Of a stretch of 64,000 nt of DNA, positions 26,773-34,622 are shown piece by piece. The notes beneath the pieces were generated by a model, which searched no databases, had not been told where the DNA came from, and worked only from the letters and a program-made list of their open reading frames with translations. The position numbers and the translations under genes were made by a program. Source of the stretch: Fibrobacter succinogenes (lineage in GTDB: Bacteria > Fibrobacterota > Fibrobacteria > Fibrobacterales > Fibrobacteraceae); assembly GCA_902756345.1 (NCBI GenBank), contig CACVQR010000003.1, positions 174,259-238,258 on the forward strand, written 5' to 3'. How positions within the stretch are numbered: position 1 is the stretch's first letter; each line of letters begins with the position of its first letter.

Positions 26773-28614
26773 ATGATTCATTTTAAGCATAAGCGTATCG
26801 ACAAGTCCGAGTCCAAGTACAAGAGACTGAGTCGTATTTATTATAACCGCATGTTCCCCAAGCGCCAGGATGCCCTGAAGGTGGCATGGTCGGTTGCTGC
26901 AGGCGTTTTTATCGGTATCTGGCCCACGATTGGTGTCGCGATTATTTTGACGGTTGCCTTTTGCGCCTTGTTCAGGCTTCCGAAGGTGCCTGGGATTGTT
27001 GCTTCTTTCGTAGCTAACCCTCTTACCCAGTTCGGATTCTTTTACCCCACGGGTTACGCTATCGGATGCAAAATTTTAAACCCCGAAAAGATCAATTTCG
27101 ACTTCCTTTCGGAATTCGAGGGCCTTTCTTTCAAGAACTGCATTTCCGTGATTTCGCACTTGTGGCACGATGCGGCTGGGCATTTGGCGGCCTTTATGGT
27201 TGGAATTACGATTGTGGCTGCCATTGGCGGTGCAATCTTCTTTTTCCTGGCCTATTTTATTGTAAATTATCGCAAGAAAAAGTGGCTGGATGCAAAGACA
27301 AGCTACATCCAGAGCTTGATTGCTGAAGACGAAGCTTTAATTAAAGCAGCACACAAAGGAAAACACCCTATGATGCACATTTACCCGTTCAAGGCGCTGC
27401 GCCCGGTGAATCCGGCCGAAGCCGAAACGATTTCCGCCCTCCCGTACGACGTGATGAACCGCGCCGAAGCTAAGGCTATGGCCGAAGGGCTCCCGCATTC
27501 CTACTTGCGCGTGACTCGTGCCGAGCTGGAACTTCCTGATTCCGTAGATGCATACGATCCGAAGGTCTATGCGCATGCTCGCGAAAATCTCGACAAGATG
27601 ATTGCCGAAGGCGTGATCGCTTACGACAAGAAGCCTTGCCTCTATGTTTACCGCCAGACCATGAACGGTCGCGAACAGTACGGCCTCGTCTGCTGCGTTC
27701 CCGCTGCCGACTACTTCAACGGCATTATCAAGAAGCACGAACTGACCCGTGCCGACAAGGAAGAAGACCGCTTGCGCCATGTGCTCGCCACCAACGCCAA
27801 CACCGGTCCGGTGTTCCTGACCTACCGCGATCAGGGCCAGTTCGACGTGTTCGGTGCCGTGACCAAGCGTAAGCCCGTGTATGACTTCGTGAGCAAGGGC
27901 GACGGATTCGGCCATACGGTTTGGATTATCGACGATGACGCCGAAATCGAAGCCATCCGCAAGTCCTTCGAAGCCGTTCCGGTGAGCTACATTGCTGACG
28001 GTCACCACAGGAGCGCCGCCGGTGCTCGCGCCGCCAGCTACCGCGCCGAACAGAACCCGAACAACACCGGTGACGAAGAATACAACCGTTTCCTCGCCAT
28101 CCTCTTCCCGAGCACCCAGCTCAAGATCCTTGACTACAACCGCGTTCTCAAGGACCTGAACGGCCGTACTCCGGAACAGCTCATGGACGAAATGAAGAAG
28201 GTGTTCGATATCGTTGCCCTCGACAAGATGCAGAGCCCTGCCAAGCAGAACCAGGTGAACTTCTATATGGGTGGCAAGTGGTACGCTTGCACCTTCAAGG
28301 CTGAATACCTCAAGAACCTCGGCCCGGTGGACAGCCTCGACGTGGCTCTCCTCCAGAAGCTTATTTTGAAGCCGCTCTTCGATATCGACGACCCGCGTAC
28401 GTCAAAGCGCATCGACTTCGTCGGTGGCATCCGCGGTCTCGGTGAACTCGTGAAGCGTGTGGATAGCGGTGAATGCGCCTGCGCCTTCGCTATGTATCCG
28501 ACGACTCTGGATCAGCTGATGAACATCGCCGACGCTGGCGAAATCATGCCGCCGAAGAGCACCTGGTTTGAACCCAAGCTCCGCGACGGTCTCCTGGTTC
28601 ACTCGCTGGACTAA
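26773..28614 (+). CDS. DUF2062 membrane domain joined in frame to a DUF1015 domain
   Basis: One open frame of 613 residues. Residues 1-~175 are a DUF2062 protein: a basic N-terminus, YYNRMFPKRQDALKVAWSVAAGVFIGIWPTIGVA, FRLPKVPGIVASFVANPLTQFGFFYPTGYAIG and three membrane helices. Residues 200-613 are a full DUF1015 protein (MMHIYPFKALRPVNP, LPYDVMNRAEA, ADGHHRSAAGARA, GGIRGLGELVKRV), a family of unknown function. The two parts meet at ATG 27370, which has AAAGGA 9 bases upstream, and the downstream part has stronger codon bias. It may be a true fusion, or two products from one frame by internal initiation. The first ATG follows a TATATT -10 by 10 bases. Confidence 0.82.
   Translation: MIHFKHKRIDKSESKYKRLSRIYYNRMFPKRQDALKVAWSVAAGVFIGIWPTIGVAIILTVAFCALFRLPKVPGIVASFVANPLTQFGFFYPTGYAIGCKILNPEKINFDFLSEFEGLSFKNCISVISHLWHDAAGHLAAFMVGITIVAAIGGAIFFFLAYFIVNYRKKKWLDAKTSYIQSLIAEDEALIKAAHKGKHPMMHIYPFKALRPVNPAEAETISALPYDVMNRAEAKAMAEGLPHSYLRVTRAELELPDSVDAYDPKVYAHARENLDKMIAEGVIAYDKKPCLYVYRQTMNGREQYGLVCCVPAADYFNGIIKKHELTRADKEEDRLRHVLATNANTGPVFLTYRDQGQFDVFGAVTKRKPVYDFVSKGDGFGHTVWIIDDDAEIEAIRKSFEAVPVSYIADGHHRSAAGARAASYRAEQNPNNTGDEEYNRFLAILFPSTQLKILDYNRVLKDLNGRTPEQLMDEMKKVFDIVALDKMQSPAKQNQVNFYMGGKWYACTFKAEYLKNLGPVDSLDVALLQKLILKPLFDIDDPRTSKRIDFVGGIRGLGELVKRVDSGECACAFAMYPTTLDQLMNIADAGEIMPPKSTWFEPKLRDGLLVHSLD
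27355..27372 (+). promoter_or_regulatory. Internal ribosome-binding site and ATG for the DUF1015 part
   Basis: AAAGGA at 27355-27360 followed by ATG at 27370, exactly where the conserved DUF1015 N-terminus begins. Initiation here would give a 414-residue stand-alone DUF1015 protein, the usual family size. Confidence 0.6.
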
Positions 28615-28626
28615 TTGCTTAACAGG

Positions 28627-28793
28627 TTTGAGCGATGAGCTCGGAGCTAAAGCTCCTTTGAGTCCGTTTCGCTCAGAACTTAAAAAATGAGCCATAAGGT
28701 TTTACGCCTTATGGTTCTTTTTGTATTTACTGTAAATACGCTAAAAGTGCCGAGACCTCATACCTCAAAGCACCGCAGGTGCGACCTCACTCC
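28627..28793. repeat. Paired heptamer arrays, family H4
   Basis: The left part has TTTGAGC/GATGAGC units (28627-28640) and the right part the inverted CCTCATA/CCTCAAA units (28755-28768), with GC hairpins such as CACC-GCA-GGTG between. The TGA stop codon of lepB (28787-28789) lies in the right array. A terminator sits in the centre. Confidence 0.6.
28690..28722 (+). terminator. Rho-independent terminator after the DUF2062-DUF1015 gene
   Basis: CCATAAGG/CCTTATGG stem with loop TTTTACG followed by TTCTTTTTG, 76 bases past the stop codon. Confidence 0.75.
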
Positions 28794-29935
28794 TCTTCTT
28801 CTTCCGGAGCTAAAAGCGAAAGGGCATAGTCCAAAGCGCGATTTGCGTAACGCTGAATGGGGTAGATGACTTTGACTTTGATTCGGTCAGGCCATTCTAG
28901 GTAGCGCCCGATAAAGTCCTTGTGCGTAAAGTAGCCGAGTTCGCGGGAATCGGGGCAGCTGGAGCCCTTGATGCATGTCATGTAATAGCAGTCTTCTTCG
29001 ATGACAATCATGTTCAAGGGCTCATCCAAGTATTTTTCCGGTTCTTCTTTTGCAGGGGCAGGCTTTGCAGGTGCAGCGACCGCAGAATCTTTTTTCGTTG
29101 TATCATTCTGAGTTGAGTCGGATTTTGCTGCTTTGCTGGAATCGACGTGCGCAACTTTCACGGAATCGGTCTTAATGGAATCGGAGGCGGTAGAATCTGC
29201 AGAAGACGTGGGCGGGGGAGTGAGTTCGAGCTTGGCGGGCTTCAGGCGGAACAGTTCGCGCTTGATTTTAATGGGGGCGTTGCCCGGCTCGGCTTGACGA
29301 ATCTGGAGCTCGATCAGGTAACGGTCCTGCCAAGGCAAATAGTCGACTTCCTTAAGGCTTACCTGGCGGTTTGCGATCTTGGTGGCTCCCACGCGGTCAA
29401 TGTTGATTTCGCGGTCGCCCTGCCAGAGCGTCGACTTGATTGCAATCTTTTCGCCATGCGTATGCAGGTAGGCCAAAATGTAGTCTTGTTCAACCTCATT
29501 TAATTTGTCAAAATAAAGCGTGTCGCCGGCCTTGGGAACGTAAATCGTTTGGCTCTGGATAAAGGCGTCTTCGCCTTTCCACTTGTAATTGCGGTGCGGC
29601 GTACGCACGCGCCCTTTGTCTGTGATTTCAATGGAGTCGCCCGGCATGGCGAGCACCCTGCGTACCATGGTTTCGCCGCTTTTGAGCGAAAGCCAGACAA
29701 TGTCCTGTTCCTTGATTTTGGAAAGACATTGTGGTAGTTTGCACATCCAATGGATAGATTGTTCCTTGAACTTGGGCGTCATCGACGCATCCATAATCTT
29801 GACAGGCGCAATCGCATAAAGGCGTGCGACAAAGGCTGCTCCGCAAATGAATAACAAGAACAGGAACAAGAGAAAGATATGGCTTTGCGAATTCTTTCGC
29901 TGCAGCCTTTTCACCTTTCTCGAAAGTCTGGACAT
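28787..29935 (-). CDS. lepB: Signal peptidase I homologue lacking the box D lysine
   Basis: A 382-residue S26 family protein, long for the family. A single membrane helix (residues ~19-37) is followed by box B MDASMTPKFKEQS with Ser51, then DIVWLSLKSGETMVRRVLAMPGDSIEI (box D) and the late box SCPDSRELGYFTHKDFIGR. In active enzymes the residue before the conserved Arg of box D is the general-base Lys (KR..GLPGD); here it reads RR, with Arg92 at that place. Residues ~235-305 are an inserted Ser/Thr/Lys/Ala/Pro-rich linker. It lies 5 bases downstream of lepA, the classic lepA-lepB order. Whether it is active is uncertain. Confidence 0.86.
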   Translation of the reverse strand: MSRLSRKVKRLQRKNSQSHIFLLFLFLLFICGAAFVARLYAIAPVKIMDASMTPKFKEQSIHWMCKLPQCLSKIKEQDIVWLSLKSGETMVRRVLAMPGDSIEITDKGRVRTPHRNYKWKGEDAFIQSQTIYVPKAGDTLYFDKLNEVEQDYILAYLHTHGEKIAIKSTLWQGDREINIDRVGATKIANRQVSLKEVDYLPWQDRYLIELQIRQAEPGNAPIKIKRELFRLKPAKLELTPPPTSSADSTASDSIKTDSVKVAHVDSSKAAKSDSTQNDTTKKDSAVAAPAKPAPAKEEPEKYLDEPLNMIVIEEDCYYMTCIKGSSCPDSRELGYFTHKDFIGRYLEWPDRIKVKVIYPIQRYANRALDYALSLLAPEEEEE

Positions 29936-29940
29936 TGGAC

Positions 29941-31761
29941 TTAGTCCCCGTTATTCGTGGAGTTGTCAGAAAGCGAAAGCACGGCGAGGAACGCCTTCTG
30001 CGGCACTTCCACCGAGCCGATGCTCTTCATGCGCTTCTTACCTTCTTTCTGCTTTTCAAGGAGTTTGCGCTTACGGGTGATGTCACCGCCGTAGCACTTG
30101 GCAAGCACGTCCTTGCGCACCGCCTTCACGGTCGAACGGCTAATAATCTTGCCGCCAATGGCACCTTGAATTGCCACGTCGAACTGCTGGCGCGGAATCA
30201 GGTCCTTGAGCTTCACGCAGATGGCGTTGGCGTAAGTGTGGGCCTTGTCCTTGTGGATAATCACCGAGAAGGCATCCACCGGGTCGCCGTTTAACAGAAT
30301 GTCAAGCTTCACGAGGTTGTTTCTGCGGTATTCGCTTGGCGCATAGTCGAGGCCTGCATAGCCGCGGCTTACGGACTTGAGGCGGTCGTAGAAGTCGAAC
30401 ATGATTTCGGCGAGAGGCAGGTTATACTTGAGAATCACCTTTTCTTCGTCGAGGTATTCCATGGTCTCGAATTCTCCGCGCTTTTCTTCGCAGAGCGTCA
30501 TGAGTGCACCCACGAATTCCTTGGGCGTGAAAATCTGCGCCTTCACGTAGGGCTCTTCGATGTGGTCGTAACGGCTGGCATCGGGGAGCTTGGAGGGGCT
30601 TTCGATTTTCACCATCGTGCCGTCGCTCATGTACACGTGGTATTCCACGTTCGGCACCGTCGTGATGATGTCCACGTTGAATTCGCGGTCCAGGCGCTCC
30701 TGCACGATTTCCATATGCAACAGCCCAAGGAACCCTGTGCGGAATCCGAAGCCGAGCGCCTCGGAGGTTTCCGGTTCCCAGCTGATGGCGGAATCGTTCA
30801 GGCGGAGTTTTTCCAAAGCTTCGCGCAAGTCCTTGTAGTCTTCCGGGTTGATGGGGTAGATGCCGGAATAGATCATCGGCAGAATATCCTTGTAGCCCGG
30901 GAGCGGTTCGGTAGCCGGATTGGCGGAATCGGTCAAGGTGTCGCCGATTTTCACGTCGCTAATCGTCTTCACGTTGGCAAGCACGTAACCCACCATGCCT
31001 TCAGTCAGTTCTTCGCGCGGGTCGCGGCGCATGCTGAAGGTTCCGACTTCTGTCACCATGTATTCGGCGCCGGTCTTCATCATCTTGATCTTCATGCCGG
31101 CCCTGATCGTGCCTTCGACAATGCGGATGTAGTTGATCACGCCGCGGTAAGAATCGTACACGGAGTCAAAAATCAAAGCCTTGAGCGGATTGCCCGTATC
31201 GCCCTTGGGGGCCGGGATTTCGTCGACAATTTTGTCGAGAACCTGGTCCACGTTTAGGCCAGTCTTTGCAGAAATGCGCGGAATCTTGTCGGGGTCGTAA
31301 CCGAGCAAGTCGCCTACGAGCTGAGCCACATGGTCTGGCTGTGCGCCCGGCAGGTCCACCTTGTTGAGCACCGGGATAATTTCTAGGTCGTTTTCGAGGG
31401 CGAGGTAGAGGTTCGAAAGCGTCTGGGCTTCGATACCCTGGCTTGCGTCCACCACCAAAATGGCACCTTCGCAGGCGGCGAGCGAGCGGCTGACTTCGTA
31501 GGTGAAGTCCACGTGCCCCGGTGTATCGATCATGTTCAGAATGTATTCCTTGCCATCTTTTTCGTACACCATGCGAATGGCGTGCGCCTTGATGGTAATG
31601 CCGCGTTCGCGTTCAAGGTCCATGTCGTCCAAGAGCTGGTTCGTCATTTCGTTCTTCGAAACGGTCTTGGTCAGTTCAATCATTCGGTCGGCAAGAGTCG
31701 ATTTACCGTGGTCGATATGGGCGATAATGCTGAAATTTCTAATGTTGTCGTTTTGCGGCAT
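29941..31761 (-). CDS. lepA: Elongation factor 4 (LepA)
   Basis: A 606-residue translational GTPase that acts on stalled or mispaired ribosomes. G1 [15 protein letters not shown], the switch region [12 protein letters not shown]3 [17 protein letters not shown]4 NKVDLPGA and the LepA-specific C-terminal region ([22 protein letters not shown]) are all present. Start at ATG 31761 ([13 protein letters not shown]), which matches the family N-terminus; the upstream Met at 31878 lies inside the neighbouring promoter region. Forms an operon with lepB. Confidence 0.97.
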   Translation of the reverse strand: MPQNDNIRNFSIIAHIDHGKSTLADRMIELTKTVSKNEMTNQLLDDMDLERERGITIKAHAIRMVYEKDGKEYILNMIDTPGHVDFTYEVSRSLAACEGAILVVDASQGIEAQTLSNLYLALENDLEIIPVLNKVDLPGAQPDHVAQLVGDLLGYDPDKIPRISAKTGLNVDQVLDKIVDEIPAPKGDTGNPLKALIFDSVYDSYRGVINYIRIVEGTIRAGMKIKMMKTGAEYMVTEVGTFSMRRDPREELTEGMVGYVLANVKTISDVKIGDTLTDSANPATEPLPGYKDILPMIYSGIYPINPEDYKDLREALEKLRLNDSAISWEPETSEALGFGFRTGFLGLLHMEIVQERLDREFNVDIITTVPNVEYHVYMSDGTMVKIESPSKLPDASRYDHIEEPYVKAQIFTPKEFVGALMTLCEEKRGEFETMEYLDEEKVILKYNLPLAEIMFDFYDRLKSVSRGYAGLDYAPSEYRRNNLVKLDILLNGDPVDAFSVIIHKDKAHTYANAICVKLKDLIPRQQFDVAIQGAIGGKIISRSTVKAVRKDVLAKCYGGDITRKRKLLEKQKEGKKRMKSIGSVEVPQKAFLAVLSLSDNSTNNGD

Positions 31762-31905
31762 AATTACGATAAGATTATCTGGTGAAATTACCGGGTGAAT
31801 CCTGCTATTTTTCGGGCTAAATATAGAAAATGCGCAATGGACTTTGACAAAAAAAGCTATATTAACAATATAAATCAAAGATGTGCACCATCAATCATGG
31901 TTGAT

Positions 31906-32445
31906 ATGAAAAGACCTCTAGTTTTTGTTGCCCTTGTGACAGCCCTCGTACTTGGCTTTTTCAGTTTTGGATTCGCTCAGGGAAAGGTGTTCAACAAGGA
32001 TTATTCCGCTATTAAGGCAATCGATGCAATTATTGAAACTCACGAAGGCAAAATCGTGGTTTCGCTAGATTTCAAGTCCGCTCCCAACACGGTTGCGAAT
32101 TTTGTTGATCTCGCAAATAAGGGCTTTTACAACGGCCTCACGTTCCATCGCGTGATTCCTGGATTTATGATCCAGGGTGGCGATCCCGAAGGTAACGGCA
32201 AGGGCGGCCCCGGTTATACGATCGATGACGAAATCAGCTCTTTGAAGCACGAAGCCGGCGTTATCTCGATGGCCAACCGAGGCCCGAATACGAACGGTTC
32301 GCAGTTCTTTATCACGCAGACGCCGCAGCACCATCTAGATGGCAAGCACACGGTGTTCGGTAAGGTTCTCGAAGGCGAAGATGTCGTTTGCCGTATTGAA
32401 CCCAATGATAAAATTATTAACATCACTATCGTGGAAAAGAAGTAA
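31906..32445 (+). CDS. Exported cyclophilin-type peptidyl-prolyl isomerase
   Basis: A ~179-residue protein with an N-terminal signal peptide ([26 protein letters not shown]) and a compact cyclophilin domain: [38 protein letters not shown] and [11 protein letters not shown]. It catalyses prolyl isomerisation, probably in the periplasm. The start could also be ATG 31897 (adds MVD); neither has a clear ribosome-binding site. The next gene begins 4 bases after the stop, so they form an operon. Confidence 0.9.
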   Translation: MKRPLVFVALVTALVLGFFSFGFAQGKVFNKDYSAIKAIDAIIETHEGKIVVSLDFKSAPNTVANFVDLANKGFYNGLTFHRVIPGFMIQGGDPEGNGKGGPGYTIDDEISSLKHEAGVISMANRGPNTNGSQFFITQTPQHHLDGKHTVFGKVLEGEDVVCRIEPNDKIINITIVEKK

Positions 32446-32448
32446 TCT

Positions 32449-33537
32449 ATGAGTTCTAAGAAAGTATCGTCCAAGGCTCCGGCAAAGAAACCCGCAGCAA
32501 AGCCTGCCAAGAAGGCCGCTCCGGCAAAGCCCGCCAAGGCCCCTGCTAAAGCAGTGAAAAAGGCTGCTCCGGCCAAGCCTGCAAAGGCACCTGCCAAGAA
32601 GGCTGCTCCGGCAAAACCGGCTCCGAAGGCCCCGGCCAAGAAGGCCGCTCCGGCAAAGCCTGCAAAGGCTCCTGCCAAGAAGGCCGCTCCGGCAAAACCG
32701 GCTCCGAAGGCTCCGGCCAAGAAGGCTGCTCCGGCTAAACCCGCTCCGAAGGCGAAGGACTCTAAGAAGACTGCAGCTAAGGCCGCTCCTGCAAAGGCCC
32801 CGGCCAAGAAGGTCGCTCCGAAGCCCGCTCCGGTTAAGGCTGCAAAGCCTGTTCCGGCAAAGCCTGCCAAGGTTCAGCCCAAGCAGGTCGAAAAGCCCGA
32901 AGTGAAACCCGATGTCAAGGCTGACAAGGCTCCGAAGGCTGCCAAGGCAAAGAACACCAAGCCGGCCGAAGTTGTCGAAAACGTCGAACAGCCTGTTGAA
33001 ACTCCGGTTGTCGAAAAGAAGTCCAAGAACGCTCCGGACTACGCCTACGCAGTGCTTCTCCAGGGTGTCAAGCGCCTTTCCAAGACCATCATGTTCGTGA
33101 AGGTCGACGAATCCGAAGACCGCTCCAATAAGAAGAAGATGTCTAGCGATGTCAAGAATCTTGACATGAAGCCGACCTCTGCGATCCGCCACAAGTCGTC
33201 CCTTGCCGAAGAAACGCAGGAAGAACTGACGGAACGTATTCTCAAGGAACTCGAAGAACAGAACAAGATGTTCGAACGCGAAGCTGCCACGCAGATGTGC
33301 ACGCGCTGCAACCGCAACCTCGTGTCTCCGGAATTCTGGGTCGACAAGCACCTCGGCTTCTGCGAAGAATGCGCCGCTATCCTCAAGCTCGGTCAGTCCA
33401 AGGAAGCCCGCAAGGTGGAATACCAGCTCGGTGCCATGGACGGCGACTCCCTGGATGAAGAAGATGACGATATTATCGGACCGGACGCAGACGACCTGAA
33501 GGAAGCTGAAGAAGATCTCGCCGAAATGGGTGAATAG
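32449..33537 (+). CDS. DksA/TraR-type zinc-finger protein with histone-H1-like Lys/Ala/Pro domain
   Basis: A 362-residue protein. Residues ~1-145 are low-complexity repeats of the type APAKKAAPAKPAKAP, strongly basic, as in bacterial histone-H1-like proteins. Residues ~150-190 are acidic-to-mixed. The C-terminal part is DksA-like: a coiled segment ERILKELEEQNKMFEREAATQ and a four-Cys zinc finger CTRCNRNLVSPEFWVDKHLGFCEEC. The last 35 residues are acidic. The family binds RNA polymerase in the secondary channel; here a DNA- or RNA-binding arm is attached. Co-transcribed with the cyclophilin. Confidence 0.85.
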   Translation: MSSKKVSSKAPAKKPAAKPAKKAAPAKPAKAPAKAVKKAAPAKPAKAPAKKAAPAKPAPKAPAKKAAPAKPAKAPAKKAAPAKPAPKAPAKKAAPAKPAPKAKDSKKTAAKAAPAKAPAKKVAPKPAPVKAAKPVPAKPAKVQPKQVEKPEVKPDVKADKAPKAAKAKNTKPAEVVENVEQPVETPVVEKKSKNAPDYAYAVLLQGVKRLSKTIMFVKVDESEDRSNKKKMSSDVKNLDMKPTSAIRHKSSLAEETQEELTERILKELEEQNKMFEREAATQMCTRCNRNLVSPEFWVDKHLGFCEECAAILKLGQSKEARKVEYQLGAMDGDSLDEEDDDIIGPDADDLKEAEEDLAEMGE

Positions 33538-33570
33538 TCAGTCTACGGAATATCGATTATTCGGAAATAT

Positions 33571-33610
33571 GAAATCCGCTCCCGGTTCGACCGAGGGCGG
33601 ATTTCTTTTA
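33571..33610 (+). terminator. Terminator after the DksA-like gene
   Basis: GAAATCCGC/GCGGATTTC stem with an inner CGGTTCGACCG hairpin, followed by TTTTATA. It lies between two convergent genes (DksA-like on plus, lexA on minus). Confidence 0.75.
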
Positions 33611-33650
33611 TAAGCGAGTTTTTCGAACCCGGCGAGCGGGCTTGCTACGG

Positions 33651-34301
33651 CTAGTTCACCTTGCGCATGACGCCGATGAGCTTGCCGGCGATAGAGAAGT
33701 GCTTGTCCTTCTTGACGATAATCGGGCGGTAGCGCGGGTTGGCCGGGCGCAGTTCGATATGGTCTGCGGCGGGGTGGTAATACTTGACGGTCGCTTCGTT
33801 GTCGACCTGGGCCACGATGATTTCGCCGCGGTCGGCCGTCTTTTGCTGGCGGGCGAAAATGAGGTCGCCATCGAGGATGCCTGCGTTGATCATGGAGTCG
33901 CCCTTGACGCGGAGTGCAAAGACATCGGAACGGCAAGCGAGAAAATCTCGGTCGATGGTGACGGTGCCTTCGAGGTTCTGCACGGCAAGAATCGGCGTAC
34001 CGGCAGCGACGCGGCCCACGATAGGAATTTCAATGGTATTGGTCGGTGCTTCGGCACCTTCGTTGTTGCCGCTGTCGACGACTTCGATACCGCGGCTAAG
34101 TCTGGGGGAGCGGTTGATGTAGCCCTTCTTGATGAGGGCGGCGAGGATGGAACGGACGCCGTTCGTCGAAGAAATCTCGAAATGGTTGCCGATTTCGCGG
34201 ACCGTAGGCGGCATGCGGTTTTCCTTGGAATATTTCTTGATGTATTCCAGGATCTCTTCTTGACGGGTGGTTAGCTCCTTGCGTTTGCTGTTGTTTTCCA
34301 T
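33651..34301 (-). CDS. lexA: LexA repressor
   Basis: A 216-residue SOS repressor-protease. The N-terminal winged helix ([44 protein letters not shown]) is followed by the self-cleavage site [11 protein letters not shown] (Ala-Gly bond), the catalytic Ser in [16 protein letters not shown] and the catalytic Lys in [12 protein letters not shown] 34301 precedes MENNSKRKE. The promoter carries a LexA box, so the gene is autoregulated. No recA or other SOS genes are adjacent. Confidence 0.97.
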   Translation of the reverse strand: MENNSKRKELTTRQEEILEYIKKYSKENRMPPTVREIGNHFEISSTNGVRSILAALIKKGYINRSPRLSRGIEVVDSGNNEGAEAPTNTIEIPIVGRVAAGTPILAVQNLEGTVTIDRDFLACRSDVFALRVKGDSMINAGILDGDLIFARQQKTADRGEIIVAQVDNEATVKYYHPAADHIELRPANPRYRPIIVKKDKHFSIAGKLIGVMRKVN

Positions 34302-34334
34302 GTATAAACCTCGCTTTAATAAATTACATACACA

Positions 34335-34363
34335 AATATAATGCACAATTGGGCAATTGTCAA
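34335..34363 (-). promoter_or_regulatory. lexA promoter
   Basis: -35 TTGACA at 34358-34363, exactly 17 nt of spacer, and -10 TATATT at 34335-34340 (minus strand). The leader is about 25-30 nt and contains GCGAGG before the ATG. Confidence 0.8.
34342..34355 (-). promoter_or_regulatory. LexA operator
   Basis: TGCCCAATTGTGCA on the minus strand fits TGCNCN4GTGCA, the LexA box I recall being reported for Fibrobacter succinogenes. It fills most of the spacer between -35 and -10, so bound LexA would block RNA polymerase. The rest of the gap up to 34622 shows nothing I can identify. Confidence 0.8.
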
Positions 34364-34622
34364 TAGGTTCACTGCACAAAATTTCATTATTTTACAAGAC
34401 TCACTCATGCCATTTTATACGTCAACCCTGGGTTAGCAAAACTTTCCCAATCCGTCAGCCTTTCGAAACCAGCAAATTCACCCCGAAAATGCTGCTTTTA
34501 GGCTGTTTTGGCTATTCTGACCGCCGCAGCATAACCACAGCCAATTTACAGCGAATAAAAATTTTTAACGCTGCAATACGGAAAGGCTTGACAGAACCGA
34601 AAATCTTTGTTTTTTTGGTTGA

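Noticed and set aside
34380..34622. Possible small gene or regulatory RNA between lexA and the protease
   Set aside because: No start with a ribosome-binding site, no hairpin with T-run and no repeat seen.
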